In this document: piece after piece, positions 25,271 to 33,677 of the stretch
How the letters are laid out: every line of letters begins with the position of its first letter
Numbering within the stretch: position 1 is the stretch's first letter
DNA from: Amycolatopsis nalaikhensis
Lineage (GTDB): Bacteria; Actinomycetota; Actinomycetes; Mycobacteriales; Pseudonocardiaceae
Assembly: GCF_030264295.1 (NCBI RefSeq)
Contig: NZ_CP127173.1
Span: 2,983,501 to 3,047,500 of the forward strand
Direction: 5' to 3'
DNA: 64,000 bases
The notes under the pieces: model-generated
Database searches by the model: none
What the model was told of the DNA's origin: nothing
Seen by the model: only the letters and a program-made list of their open reading frames with translations
Position numbers and translations under genes: made by a program

Positions 25271-26076
25271 CCGAACCGATCCTCCAGGCCCGCGGGCTGG
25301 TGAAGCGCTACGGCCGCGTGACCGCCATCGACGGCGCCGACTTCGACCTGTTGCCCGGCGAAGTGCTCGCCGTGGTCGGCGACAACGGCGCCGGGAAGTC
25401 GTCACTCATCAAAGCGTTGTCCGGCGCGGTGATCCCGGACGAGGGAGAGATCAAAGTGGACGGCAAGACCGTCCACTTCAAGTCCCCTTTGGACGCTCGG
25501 CACTACGGCATCGAGACGGTGTACCAGGACCTCGCCGTCGCGCCCGCGCTCGACATCGCGTCGAACATGTTCCTGGGCCGGGAAAAGCGGCTCAAGGGCC
25601 CGTTCGGGCTGTTCCGCAAGCTCGACACCGCGACCATGCGGAAAGAGGCGCAGCGGATCCTCGACGAGCTGGGCATCAACATCAAGTCGATCTCCCAGCC
25701 CGTCGAGACGCTGTCCGGTGGTCAGCGGCAAGGGGTCGCCGTCGCGCGTGCCGCCGCGTTCGGCACCAAGGCCGTGATCATGGACGAGCCGACGGCCGCG
25801 CTCGGCGTCGCCGAGTCCGGCAAGGTGCTCGACCTGATCGGCCGGATCCGCGACCGCGGCCTGCCGGTGGTGCTGATCAGCCACAACATGCCGCACGTGT
25901 TCGACATCGCCGACCGCATCCACGTGCACCGGCTGGGCCGGCGCGTCGCGGTCGTCTCGCCGAAGACGCACACGATGAACCAGGTCGTCGGCCTGCTCAC
26001 GGGCGCGTTGCGGCTCAACGAAAACGGTGAAGTGGAAGAAGCCGCCGCCGCGACGCACGTGGCCGGCCTGCAGTGA
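25267..26076 (+). CDS. Sugar ABC transporter ATP-binding protein (single-domain, FrcA type)
   Basis: 269 aa. One ABC domain: Walker A GDNGAGKSS (about 38-46), signature LSGGQRQG, Walker B AVIMDEPTAALG and the H-loop ISHN. Most CUT2 ATPases carry two fused ABC domains; the single-domain form is typical of FrcA-like systems, so the active transporter would need a dimer. A C-terminal 40-residue extension follows the core. Overlapped on both sides (ATGA and GTGA), so translation is coupled with the permease and the kinase. Confidence 0.92.
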   Translation: MTEPILQARGLVKRYGRVTAIDGADFDLLPGEVLAVVGDNGAGKSSLIKALSGAVIPDEGEIKVDGKTVHFKSPLDARHYGIETVYQDLAVAPALDIASNMFLGREKRLKGPFGLFRKLDTATMRKEAQRILDELGINIKSISQPVETLSGGQRQGVAVARAAAFGTKAVIMDEPTAALGVAESGKVLDLIGRIRDRGLPVVLISHNMPHVFDIADRIHVHRLGRRVAVVSPKTHTMNQVVGLLTGALRLNENGEVEEAAAATHVAGLQ

Positions 26077-26906
26077 GGGTGCTGCTGGCGGGACTGTGCA
26101 CCGTGGACGTCGTCCAGCGGGTCGAGGAGCTTCCGGCACCGGGCGAGAAGGTGCAGTCGCTGCGGGTGGACGTCGCGGCCGGGGGGCCCGCGACGAACGC
26201 CGCGGTGACGGCCGCCGCGCTCGGTGCCGAGGCGACCCTGCTTACCGTCCTCGGCGCACACCCGCTGGCCGCGCTCGCCCGCGCGGACCTGGAGTCCCAC
26301 GGCGTCCACCTGATCGACCTGGCCCCCGACCTGCCCGACCCGCCCCCGGTGAGCGCGGCCACGGTCCGCGACCGCGACGGCGAGCGCACGGTCGTCTCCC
26401 GCAACGCCGCAGGCGCCACTTTCATAGGGAAAGTGCCGCTTTTGGCAGCCGATGTCGTTTTGCTTGATGGGCATTATCCGGAGCTGGCGTTGGGGGTCGC
26501 CAGGGGCGCGGAGGCGCCGGTCGTGTTGGACGCCGGGAGCTGGAAGCCCGTGTTCGACGAGCTGTTGCCGCTGGTCGACATCGCTGCCTGCAGCGCGCAC
26601 TTCCGCGCTCCGGCGCCGGGGCTGCACGAGCGCGGCGTCGGCACCGTCATCACGACCGCGGGCCCCGGCCCGGTGCGCTGGTCCACTGCGGACGGCGGCT
26701 CGGGTGAGGTGCCTGTCGCGAGCGTGGAAGCGCGGGACACACTAGGTGCGGGCGACGTCTGGCACGGCGCGCTCGCCGTGGCCGTGACGCGCGAACGCAC
26801 GGTGACGGACCGGATCCGCTTCGCCAACGAGGTGGCCGCCGAACGGGTGCGGCAGGTGGGACCGCGGTCGTGGACGACCGCGATCGCAGGAAGGAACAGG
26901 ACATGA
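26073..26906 (+). CDS. PfkB-family sugar kinase
   Basis: 277 aa, ribokinase fold. AGGPATNAAVTAAALGAEATLLT (in part) is the N-terminal PfkB signature, and DTLGAGD at 222-228 is the C-terminal one with catalytic base D228. It phosphorylates the imported sugar or a derivative at the expense of ATP. Start is a GTG in a GTGA overlap with the ATPase. A short hairpin repeat (26413-26439) lies within the coding sequence without breaking the frame. Located mid-operon, so it probably acts on the transported substrate. Confidence 0.88.
   Translation: MRVLLAGLCTVDVVQRVEELPAPGEKVQSLRVDVAAGGPATNAAVTAAALGAEATLLTVLGAHPLAALARADLESHGVHLIDLAPDLPDPPPVSAATVRDRDGERTVVSRNAAGATFIGKVPLLAADVVLLDGHYPELALGVARGAEAPVVLDAGSWKPVFDELLPLVDIAACSAHFRAPAPGLHERGVGTVITTAGPGPVRWSTADGGSGEVPVASVEARDTLGAGDVWHGALAVAVTRERTVTDRIRFANEVAAERVRQVGPRSWTTAIAGRNRT
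26413..26439. repeat. Short hairpin repeat, copy 2, inside the PfkB gene
   Basis: GCGCCACTTTC, loop ATAGG, GAAAGTGCCGC. The arms match the copies at 8676-8702 and 44177-44203; the loop is the reverse complement of the CCTAT at 44188-44192. Here it lies in frame within the kinase coding sequence, encoding ATFIGKVPL. Confidence 0.5.
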
Positions 26907-27538
26907 CGGCGTTCGACGACCTGCTGGCCCGGGCCGAGGGCCTGACCGTGCGCGGGCAGCGCAACGTGCTCGGGATCGTGGGCGCGCCCGCGTCCGGCAA
27001 GACCACGCTCGCGTGGGCGCTGGCCAGCGCGCTCGGTTCGCGCGCCGCCGTGGTCGGCATGGACGGCTTCCACCTCGCGCAGGTCGAGCTGCGCCGGCTG
27101 GGCCGCACCGAGCGCAAGGGCGCGCCGGACACGTTCGACGCCGCCGGCTACTGCCACATGATCCGGCGGCTCGCCGAGGGCCGCGAGACCGTGTACGCGC
27201 CGGAGTTCCGCCGCGAGATCGAGGAGCCGATCGCCGGCGCGGTGCCGGTGGCGCCGGAGGTCCAGCTCGTCATCACCGAGGGCAACTACCTGCTGCTGCC
27301 GGACGACCCGTGGAGCGGGATCCGGCCGCTGCTCACCGAGGCCTGGTTCCTCGCCCCGGACGAGCCCGAGCGCATCGAACGCCTGGTCTCGCGCCACCGC
27401 CGCTACGGCCGGTCGCTGGTCGAAGCGCGGCAGCGCGCGCTCGGCTCCGACCAGCGCAACGCCGACCTCATCTCGCAGACGCGGGACCGCGCGGACCTGG
27501 TGCTGGAGAACCTCCCGCTGGCCAACTTCGCGATTTGA
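26903..27538 (+). CDS. P-loop nucleoside/sugar kinase (FrcK/uridine kinase-like)
   Basis: 211 aa. Walker A GAPASGKTT at 27-35, then MDGFHLAQ near 61 and a TEGNYLLL strand near 128 are typical of the uridine kinase/pantothenate kinase group; the same type accompanies the FrcBCA fructose transporter as FrcK. A lid-like arginine region (RHRRYGRSLVEARQR) follows. Which substrate it phosphorylates is not settled: with PfkB next door, the two may act on successive intermediates. ATGA overlap with the PfkB gene and TTGA overlap with the SDR gene. Confidence 0.82.
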   Translation: MTAFDDLLARAEGLTVRGQRNVLGIVGAPASGKTTLAWALASALGSRAAVVGMDGFHLAQVELRRLGRTERKGAPDTFDAAGYCHMIRRLAEGRETVYAPEFRREIEEPIAGAVPVAPEVQLVITEGNYLLLPDDPWSGIRPLLTEAWFLAPDEPERIERLVSRHRRYGRSLVEARQRALGSDQRNADLISQTRDRADLVLENLPLANFAI

Positions 27539-28275
27539 CCCTCATCGTCACGGGCGGCAGCCGCGGGATCGGGGCCGCCATCTGCACGCTGGCGGCTTCC
27601 CGCGGCTACGACGTCGTCGTGAACTACTCGGGTGATCCCGCGCCCGCTCGCGAGGTGGCCGACCGGGTGCGGGCCCACGGCCGTCAGGCGCTGGCGTTCC
27701 GCGCGGACGTCTCCGTCGAGGACGACGTCCGCGCGCTGTTCGACGCGGCCGCGTCGCTGGGCCCGGTGACCGCGCTGGTCAACAACGCGGCGATCGTCGG
27801 GAACACGCCGGGGCGGCTCGACGAGTACGAGGTCGACGTCGTCCGGCGCACCCTCGACGTGAACGTGACGGGGGTGTTCCTGTGCTGCCGCGAGGCGGTC
27901 CGCCGGATGTCGACCCGCCACGGCGGCGACGGCGGCGCGATCGTCAACATCTCGTCGACGGCGGCCCGCACCGGCTCGGCGGGTGAGTGGGTGCACTACG
28001 CCGCGTCGAAGGCCGCCGTCGACACGCTGACGTTCGGGCTGGCCCAGGAGGTCGGCGGCGAAGGCGTCCGGGTCAACGCGGTGCGGCCGGGGATGGTCCA
28101 CACCGGCCTGCATGCGGCCGCGGGGCTGCCGGACCGGATGGCGAAGTACGCACCGCAGATTCCGCTGGGGAGAGCGGGCCAGCCGGAGGAGATCGCGGAA
28201 GCGGTGCTGTTCCTGCTGTCGGCCGCGTCGTCGTTCACGACGGGCGCGATCCTCGAAGTCGGTGGCGGCCGGTGA
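27535..28275 (+). CDS. SDR oxidoreductase, last gene of the sugar operon
   Basis: 246 aa from a TTG start that overlaps the kinase stop (TTGA). Classical SDR: TGGSRGIG (6-13), NNAA near 83, catalytic Ser in NISSTAAR near 140 and YAASK near 157, closing with TTGAILEVGGGR. NAD(P)-dependent oxidation or reduction of a sugar or polyol fits its place in the operon. The rare TTG codon and lack of any other start in front of the Rossmann strand decide the start. The GGTGACCG just at its stop pairs with CGGTCACC 33 bp on. Confidence 0.87.
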   Translation: MTLIVTGGSRGIGAAICTLAASRGYDVVVNYSGDPAPAREVADRVRAHGRQALAFRADVSVEDDVRALFDAAASLGPVTALVNNAAIVGNTPGRLDEYEVDVVRRTLDVNVTGVFLCCREAVRRMSTRHGGDGGAIVNISSTAARTGSAGEWVHYAASKAAVDTLTFGLAQEVGGEGVRVNAVRPGMVHTGLHAAAGLPDRMAKYAPQIPLGRAGQPEEIAEAVLFLLSAASSFTTGAILEVGGGR

Positions 28276-28319
28276 CCGTTCGAGTACGCTCTGATAATTA
28301 CGAATGACCTTCGGTCACC
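28271..28319. terminator. Inverted repeat after the sugar operon
   Basis: GGTGACCG (28271-28278, containing the stop codon) is the exact reverse complement of CGGTCACC (28312-28319), 33 bp away; TGACC-TTC-GGTCA nests in the right arm. It may terminate the operon. The rest of the 175-bp gap to the VOC gene is AT-richer and may hold its promoter. Confidence 0.4.
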
Positions 28320-28450
28320 GGCGTCCGCCTGCTGGGACGCGCGGAGACGGCGAGATCACGATTGACCGGGGAATTGGTCACCTCGGTTTCGGCAGGCGAA
28401 CGCTGTGCAACTCTGGGAAGCCGCCACGCGAAAGGACGGCTTCGAAAGCC

Positions 28451-28864
28451 ATGGCCAAACTCATGTCCGTGCACCACCTCGCGCTCACCGTGACCGACGT
28501 GGACCGCAGCGTGCCGTGGTACGCCCGGGTCCTCGACCTCGAGGAGGTCACCCGGCGCGAAGAGCCGGACACGGGGCTGCGGAAGGTCGTCCTGCGGTCC
28601 GCGGGCGACGAGTTCTCCGTGGTGCTGGTGCAGCACGCCGACACCGGCAGACGCGGGTTCGACGAACGCCGTGCCGGGCTCGAACACGTCGCCTTCAAGG
28701 TCGGCTCGGTCGCCGAGCTGGCCGAATGGGAAGACCGGCTCGCCGAGTTCGGCGTCTCCTACCTGCCGACCGCGCCGTCTCGCACCTTCGAGGGCTCCAG
28801 CGTCGTCGTGTTCCGCGATCCGGACGGCATCCAGCTCGAAATCTGGGCCGACCCGGAACCCTGA
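28451..28864 (+). CDS. VOC-superfamily (glyoxalase-like) protein
   Basis: 137 aa, two beta-alpha-beta-beta-beta modules. It starts HHLALTVTDVDRSVPWY, the usual VOC opening with a potential metal-binding His (near residue 8), and ends FRDPDGIQLEIW with a conserved acidic residue. EHVAFKV in the middle supplies another histidine. Such proteins are glyoxalases, dioxygenases or antibiotic-binding proteins; the function here is unknown. Stands alone, convergent with the DedA gene. Confidence 0.83.
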   Translation: MAKLMSVHHLALTVTDVDRSVPWYARVLDLEEVTRREEPDTGLRKVVLRSAGDEFSVVLVQHADTGRRGFDERRAGLEHVAFKVGSVAELAEWEDRLAEFGVSYLPTAPSRTFEGSSVVVFRDPDGIQLEIWADPEP

Positions 28865-28867
28865 GCC

Positions 28868-29536
28868 TCAGGTGCGGGCGTCGTCCGGCTCGTCGACCGG
28901 GCGGCGCATCTCCTGGCGGTAGCGCAGCACGCCGTAGCCGGTCCCGACCACGAAGAACGCGATGCTGATCCACAACGCTGCCGTCTTCAGCCACGGCAGC
29001 GCGTCCAGCAGGCCGGCGCCGTAGTAGCCGAGCAGCACGAGCGTCGGCACCCAGAGCAGCCCGCCGAGCGCGGTCGCCGCCATGAACCGGCGCGGGTCCA
29101 TCCGGGCGGCGCCGGCGATCAGCGGGGCGAGCGTGCGGATCCACGGGATCCACCGGGCCGCCACGATCGCGAAGAAGCCCTTGCGGTCCAGGAACCGCTG
29201 CGCGCGGTCCAGGGCCTGCCGGTTCAGCACCTTCCCGTCGCGGCGCGCGATGAGCTTGGTGCCGCTGGTGCGGCCGATGTAGTAGCCGATCTGGTTGCCG
29301 AGCACGGCGACGATCAGCGCGGCTCCGGAGAGGAACCACGCGTTCGCGTCCGAACCGTGCTGCGCCAGCACCACACCGGCCCCGAACAGCAGCGAGTCAC
29401 CGGGCAGGAACAGCCCGATGATCAACGCGCATTCGATCAGCACGAAGCTCAGCACGATCACCCAGACGAGCAGCGGGCCGGCGGTGTCCAGCCAGCTCAC
29501 GCCGACGCCCGCGGCCTCGATGCTCACGACGTTCAC
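28868..29536 (-). CDS. DedA-family membrane protein
   Basis: 222 aa. Several TM helices with the DedA signatures: FLPGDSLLFGAGV near residues 43-55, GNQIGYYIGR near 80-90 and the arginine motif FAIVAARWIPWIRTLAPLIAGAARM (in part; near 121-140). DedA proteins are undecaprenyl-phosphate or lipid flippases linked to envelope homeostasis. The position beside the GH76 and aldolase region recalls Rv0364. A second DedA paralog is at 35924-36625. Convergent with the VOC gene, 3 bp apart. Confidence 0.9.
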   Translation of the reverse strand: MNVVSIEAAGVGVSWLDTAGPLLVWVIVLSFVLIECALIIGLFLPGDSLLFGAGVVLAQHGSDANAWFLSGAALIVAVLGNQIGYYIGRTSGTKLIARRDGKVLNRQALDRAQRFLDRKGFFAIVAARWIPWIRTLAPLIAGAARMDPRRFMAATALGGLLWVPTLVLLGYYGAGLLDALPWLKTAALWISIAFFVVGTGYGVLRYRQEMRRPVDEPDDART

Positions 29537-29621
29537 ACCCGGAGCCTACGTGGCCCGGGTGAACGGCCCACGGCTAACGGTCGAATCGAGCCCTCTCGAA
29601 GTTTCAGCCCGCACGAACGGT

Positions 29622-29654
29622 GAAGGCCCCCTCACCAGCGGTGAGAGGGCCTTC
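29622..29654 (-). terminator. Terminator of the MarR-MFS-YceI operon
   Basis: GAAGGCCC and GGGCCTTC enclose CTCACC and GGTGAG with a short AGC loop; about 15 bp pair, with one opposed mismatch (C/A). It starts 12 bp beyond the YceI stop on the minus strand. Confidence 0.7.
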
Positions 29655-29666
29655 CGAACCAAGACC

Positions 29667-30488
29667 TCAGAACTGCGGCAGGGATTCCCCTTGCACCGCT
29701 TCGATGTCCAGCTCGACCTTGACCGTCGTGCCCACCGCCGCGACACCCGCGCGGACCATCGCGCTGTAGTTGATCGCGAAGTCGTTGCGGTGCAGCGTCG
29801 TCTCCGCGTGGAACGCCGCGCGCACGCCGCCCCACGGGTCCGGGCCCCAGCCGCCGTAGGTCAGCTCGAGCTCGATCTCGCGGCGCTCGCCGTGCAGCGT
29901 CAGCTCACCCAGCAGCGTCCACGAGTCCGTGCCGCGCTGGCGCAGCCCGGTGCTGGTGAACGTGATGACCGGGTGGACGTCGACGTCGAGGAAGTCCGCC
30001 GAGCGCAGGTGGTCGTCGCGCATCCGGATGCCGGTGTCGATGGTCGCCGCCTTGATCTCGGCGTGCACCGACGACCGCTCGGCCGGGCGGCCGATCTCGA
30101 TCCGGCCGGACACGTCCGGGAACCGCGCCTTGATGCTCGCGATGCCCAGGTGCCGCGCGGTCGCGACGACCGACGAGTGCATCGGGTCGATCACCCACGG
30201 CCCGGCGGGCGGCAGCTCGACCGCCTCGGCGACCGGGGCCAGCACGACGTCGCCGAGCGAGCCGGAGCCGTCCGAGGCGATCTGCACCATCCGGGCGACC
30301 GGGGTGTACCCGGCCGCCGTGACGACGGCGGTGTACGTGCCCGCCGGGAGAGCGTCGGTGACGACCTCCCCGCGGACGTCGGCCGCCTGCCGGGCGACCT
30401 GCCGCCCGGCCGGGTCGGTCACGGTGAGCACCGCGTGCTCCACCGCCCACCCCTCGGCCGTGCGGAAGGTCGCGCGCAAGCCGCTCAT
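29667..30488 (-). CDS. YceI-family protein with an N-terminal carboxypeptidase-regulatory-like domain
   Basis: 273 aa. Residues about 1-90 form a beta-sandwich domain of the carboxypeptidase-regulatory-like kind (GRQVARQA, LPAGTYTAVVTAAGY). Residues about 95-270 are a YceI lipocalin-like domain (WVIDPMHSSVVATARH, FPDVSGRIEI, then RNDFAINYS). YceI proteins bind polyisoprenoids. No signal peptide is seen, so it may be cytoplasmic. The same extra domain occurs three times at the end of the overlapping MFS protein, suggesting the two proteins interact. Starts by ATGA overlap. Confidence 0.85.
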   Translation of the reverse strand: MSGLRATFRTAEGWAVEHAVLTVTDPAGRQVARQAADVRGEVVTDALPAGTYTAVVTAAGYTPVARMVQIASDGSGSLGDVVLAPVAEAVELPPAGPWVIDPMHSSVVATARHLGIASIKARFPDVSGRIEIGRPAERSSVHAEIKAATIDTGIRMRDDHLRSADFLDVDVHPVITFTSTGLRQRGTDSWTLLGELTLHGERREIELELTYGGWGPDPWGGVRAAFHAETTLHRNDFAINYSAMVRAGVAAVGTTVKVELDIEAVQGESLPQF

Positions 30489-33070
30489 GACCGGTCGACC
30501 AGCTCGTCGAGGGCCTGGTCGTAGCTCAGCCGGACGTCGTGGTCCGCTTCGCCGCCGGTCAGCTCCACCTGGCTGGTCGCCGGCGGGTAGCCGCTCGCGA
30601 CCACGGTGTACGCGCCCGCGGGCAGGTCGCTCACCAGGTACCGGCCTTCGCCGTCGGTCCGCGCGACCGCCGCGACGTTGCCTTCGGCGTCGAGCACGGT
30701 GATCCGCGCGTCCGGCACGATCCGGTCGCCCTCGGTGCGCGCGGTGCCGGTCAGCAGCACCGAGCTGGCCAGCTCGAGGTCGTGGCGCAGCACGCCGCTG
30801 TCGGGCACGGTCAGCGTCGTCGCGACGGGCCGGTAGCCCGGGCCGCTCGCGACCAGGGTGTACGCCCCGGCGCCGACCCCGACGAACGCGTACGTGCCGT
30901 CCGCGGTCGTGATGAACGCGCCGTTCACCTCGCCCCGGCCGTCGGTGAGCGTCACCGTCACGTTGGCCAGCGGGGTGCCGGTCGCAGCCGCCCGCACGGT
31001 GCCGGTCAGCTCGCCGGACCCGGTGAGCGTGACGTCGACCGTCGCCGGCCCGTTGCTGATCACGACGCTGGAGGCCTGCGGCTGGTGGCCGTGCGCGGAC
31101 ACGATGAGCACGTAGGCGCCCGGGCCCTGGCTGGGCACCGAGTAGCTGCCGTCCGCCGCGCCGGTGGCCCGCGCGACCTGGCGGCCGCGCTGGTCGATCA
31201 GGGTCAGCGCCGCACCCGGCACGTGGCTGCCGTCCTGGCGCCGGACGTGCCCGGTCACCGGCACGCCACCCGCGCCGACCGGGGTGTCCAGCTCCGAGTC
31301 CGCGACCGAGTTCGTGATCGGCAGCGCCCCCGAGACGGCCTGGTAGTCACCGTGCCCGTTCGTGCTCAGCGCGTGCTTCCCGCCGCCGACGAGCGCCGGC
31401 TCGCGGTCGACCGGCTGGACCGGCTTGACCGGCTCGACGATCTCGGTCGGCTCGTCGGCGAGGGCGTCCGCCTCGAGCAGCGCCTCGCCACCCTCCATGG
31501 CCGCCGCGGCCGGGGCCGCGTTGGTCAGCGGGATCTCCTTCATGAACAGCAGCACCAGCGTGGCCAGCAGGGCCACCGCGCCCGCGATGTAGAACACCGT
31601 GGTGATCGAGTCGGTGAAGCCGATCAGCACCGGGGTCCGGATCGCCTCCGGCAGGTTCTGGATGCCGCTGGTGTTCTCCGACAGGTTGCCGATGCCCGCC
31701 CCGGCGCCGGCCGGGAGCTGACCGCCGAACGCCTTGGTGATGTTCGGCAGCAGGGTGTTGAACAGGACTGTCAGGAAGATCGCGACACCCGCGGTACCAC
31801 CGATCTGGCGGAAGAACGTCGCCGACGCGGTCGAGACGCCCATGTCGCTGCGCGGGCCCGCGTTCTGCACCGCGATGATCAGCGTCTGCATGCACTGGCC
31901 GAGGCCGAGGCCGATGATGGCGGCCGCGACGAGCGGGTGCCACAGCGGCGAGTCGTACTTGACCTGCGCGAAGAAGAACGCGCCACCGGCGATCAGGATG
32001 GTGCCGATGATCGGGAAGATCTTGTAGCGCCCGGTCTTCCCGGTGAGCCGGCCGGAGACGATCGAGCTGAGCATGATGCCCGCCATCAGCGGCAGCATCA
32101 GCAGCCCCGACTCGGTCGGCGTGTAGCCCTGCACGACCTGCATGAACTGCGGGATCATGGTGATCGCGCCGAACATCGCGACACCGACGATGACACCGCC
32201 GATGATCGCCACGGTGAAGGTCGAGTTCTTGAACAGCCGCAGCGGGATCAGCGCGGCGTCCTTCATCAGCTTCTCGACCACGATGAACGCGATGACGCCG
32301 ACGCCGCCGACGACGTAGCAGAGGATGGCCTTCTGGTCGCCCCAGCCCCACTTCTGGCCCTGCTCGGCGACGATCAGGAACGGCACGACCGCGACGACCA
32401 GCGTCAGCGCGCCCCACCAGTCGATCTTGTGGTCGTGGCGCTGGTGCGGCACGTTCAGGACCTTGGCCACGACGAACAGGGCGATGACGCCGATCGGGAC
32501 GTTGATCAGGAAGACCCAGCGCCAGCCGTGCAGGCCGGCGAGGCTGTCGATGCCGGCGAAGAAGCCGCCGAGCACCGGGCCGAGCACGGTCGACAGGCCG
32601 AACACGGCCAGGATGTAACCCTGGTACTTGGCCCGCTCACGCGGCGGCACGATGTCGCCGAGGATGGTCATGGCCAGCGACATCAGACCGCCGGCGCCGA
32701 GACCCTGCACCGCGCGGAACGCGGCCAGCTGGTACATCGACTGCGCGAACGTCGAGGCCAGCGAACCGGCGACGAAGATGCCGATCGCGGCCAGGTAGAA
32801 CGGCTTGCGGCCGTAGATGTCCGACAGCTTGCCGTAGATCGGCGTGACGATCGTCGAGGTGATCAGGTACGCCGTGGTCGCCCAGGCCTGCAGGTCGAAG
32901 CCGTGCAGGTCGTTCGCGATCTTGACGATCGAGGTACCCACGATCGTCTGGTCGAGCGCGGCGAGGAACATGCCGCACATCAGGCCGCTCAGGATCGTGA
33001 CGATCTGGCGGTGGCTCAGCCGTGGCGGTTCCTTCGCCACGGTCGGTTGGTCGACGGTGGTGGTGCTCAT
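30485..33070 (-). CDS. DHA2-type MFS exporter fused to three carboxypeptidase-regulatory-like domains
   Basis: 861 aa. Residues about 20-560 form a 14-TM drug:H+ antiporter (LDQTIVGTSIVKIANDL near TM1, GLGAGGLMSLAMTILGDIVPPRERAKYQG after TM4, in part). From about 620 to the end, three repeats of about 75 aa each carry the pattern V/I-TG-T/H-V, then DG-Y, G-A-Y-x-L/V-V-A/S-x-G. These beta-sandwich domains are normally extracellular in enzymes, so a fusion to a transporter tail is unusual. Middle operon gene, overlapping MarR and YceI by 4 bases. Substrate unknown. Confidence 0.88.
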   Translation of the reverse strand: MSTTTVDQPTVAKEPPRLSHRQIVTILSGLMCGMFLAALDQTIVGTSIVKIANDLHGFDLQAWATTAYLITSTIVTPIYGKLSDIYGRKPFYLAAIGIFVAGSLASTFAQSMYQLAAFRAVQGLGAGGLMSLAMTILGDIVPPRERAKYQGYILAVFGLSTVLGPVLGGFFAGIDSLAGLHGWRWVFLINVPIGVIALFVVAKVLNVPHQRHDHKIDWWGALTLVVAVVPFLIVAEQGQKWGWGDQKAILCYVVGGVGVIAFIVVEKLMKDAALIPLRLFKNSTFTVAIIGGVIVGVAMFGAITMIPQFMQVVQGYTPTESGLLMLPLMAGIMLSSIVSGRLTGKTGRYKIFPIIGTILIAGGAFFFAQVKYDSPLWHPLVAAAIIGLGLGQCMQTLIIAVQNAGPRSDMGVSTASATFFRQIGGTAGVAIFLTVLFNTLLPNITKAFGGQLPAGAGAGIGNLSENTSGIQNLPEAIRTPVLIGFTDSITTVFYIAGAVALLATLVLLFMKEIPLTNAAPAAAAMEGGEALLEADALADEPTEIVEPVKPVQPVDREPALVGGGKHALSTNGHGDYQAVSGALPITNSVADSELDTPVGAGGVPVTGHVRRQDGSHVPGAALTLIDQRGRQVARATGAADGSYSVPSQGPGAYVLIVSAHGHQPQASSVVISNGPATVDVTLTGSGELTGTVRAAATGTPLANVTVTLTDGRGEVNGAFITTADGTYAFVGVGAGAYTLVASGPGYRPVATTLTVPDSGVLRHDLELASSVLLTGTARTEGDRIVPDARITVLDAEGNVAAVARTDGEGRYLVSDLPAGAYTVVASGYPPATSQVELTGGEADHDVRLSYDQALDELVDRS

Positions 33071-33591
33071 GCGTTGGCCCCCTTGGCCGGTGCACCGGCG
33101 GACGCGTGGGCGTCGGCCAGCTGTGGAGAGTGGTTCTCGATACCTGTGTTGAGCCGGCCGAACAGCCGGTTCAGGGTCTGGATCTCCCCGTCGGTCCAGT
33201 CCCCGAGGACTTCGGCCAGCCACTGGTTGCGCTGCTTGCGGTTCTCCTCGAATACCCGCATTCCCTCGGCGGTAGGCGCGAGGAGGCAGGCGCGGCCGTC
33301 TTCGGGATCGGCCTGGCGCTCGACCAGTCCGTGCTGGACGAGGGAGCTCGACTGCCTGCTGATCGTGGAGATCTCGGAGTGGAGCGACTCGGCGAGCCGG
33401 CTGGTGCGCTGCGGGCCCTCGTGGATGAGGGTGAAGAGGATCGCGTACGCCGCCCGCTCGATCCCGTCCGGTCCCTGCTTGGCGACCTGGGACTTCGCCT
33501 TGTTGATCAGCCGGACCAGGCGCACGAGCTCGTGGCCGAGCTGGTCGGCGAGGTCCAGTTCGGCCGTGGGCCGGGTGGTGTTCGGTGCCAT
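33067..33591 (-). CDS. MarR-family regulator of the MFS-YceI operon
   Basis: 174 aa. The winged HTH lies at about 65-120 (GPQRTSRLAESLHSEISTISRQSSSLVQHGLVERQADPEDGR in outline). The ATG at 33591 was chosen over one about 130 bp upstream because the longer N-terminus would lie across the operator region. It overlaps the MFS start by ATGA and is the first gene of a three-gene operon. Two inverted repeats in the divergent promoter are likely binding sites. It probably represses the exporter until an inducer binds. Confidence 0.9.
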   Translation of the reverse strand: MAPNTTRPTAELDLADQLGHELVRLVRLINKAKSQVAKQGPDGIERAAYAILFTLIHEGPQRTSRLAESLHSEISTISRQSSSLVQHGLVERQADPEDGRACLLAPTAEGMRVFEENRKQRNQWLAEVLGDWTDGEIQTLNRLFGRLNTGIENHSPQLADAHASAGAPAKGANA

Positions 33592-33622
33592 GGGTGATCC
33601 TTCAAGGCGTTGGTTGGCGGCT

Positions 33623-33634
33623 GCAACTAGTTGC
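33623..33634. promoter_or_regulatory. Palindrome in the MarR/PPOX divergent promoter, site 1
   Basis: GCAACTAGTTGC, a perfect 12-bp palindrome, 32 bp before the MarR ATG. With TTGC and GCAA around CGTAT in the right part of the gap (33709-33721), it suggests repeated binding of one dimeric regulator. Confidence 0.5.
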
Positions 33635-33654
33635 CTCAGGCAAGGATGTGCCTT

Positions 33655-33677
33655 CACCACTTGTTGTGCAAGTGGTG
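33655..33677. promoter_or_regulatory. Inverted repeat in the MarR/PPOX divergent promoter, site 2
   Basis: CACCACTTG-TTGTG-CAAGTGGTG: perfect 9-bp arms with a 5-bp centre, the size expected for a MarR operator. It lies 64 bp before the MarR ATG and 100 bp before the PPOX gene. The ACTTG/CAAGT core is shared with the site before the other MarR gene at 1492-1508. Confidence 0.6.

Noticed and set aside
30490..31270. Internal duplication as a recent DNA repeat
   Set aside because: The three domains at the MFS C-terminus are similar as proteins, but their DNA has diverged; it is old domain duplication, not a repeat element.
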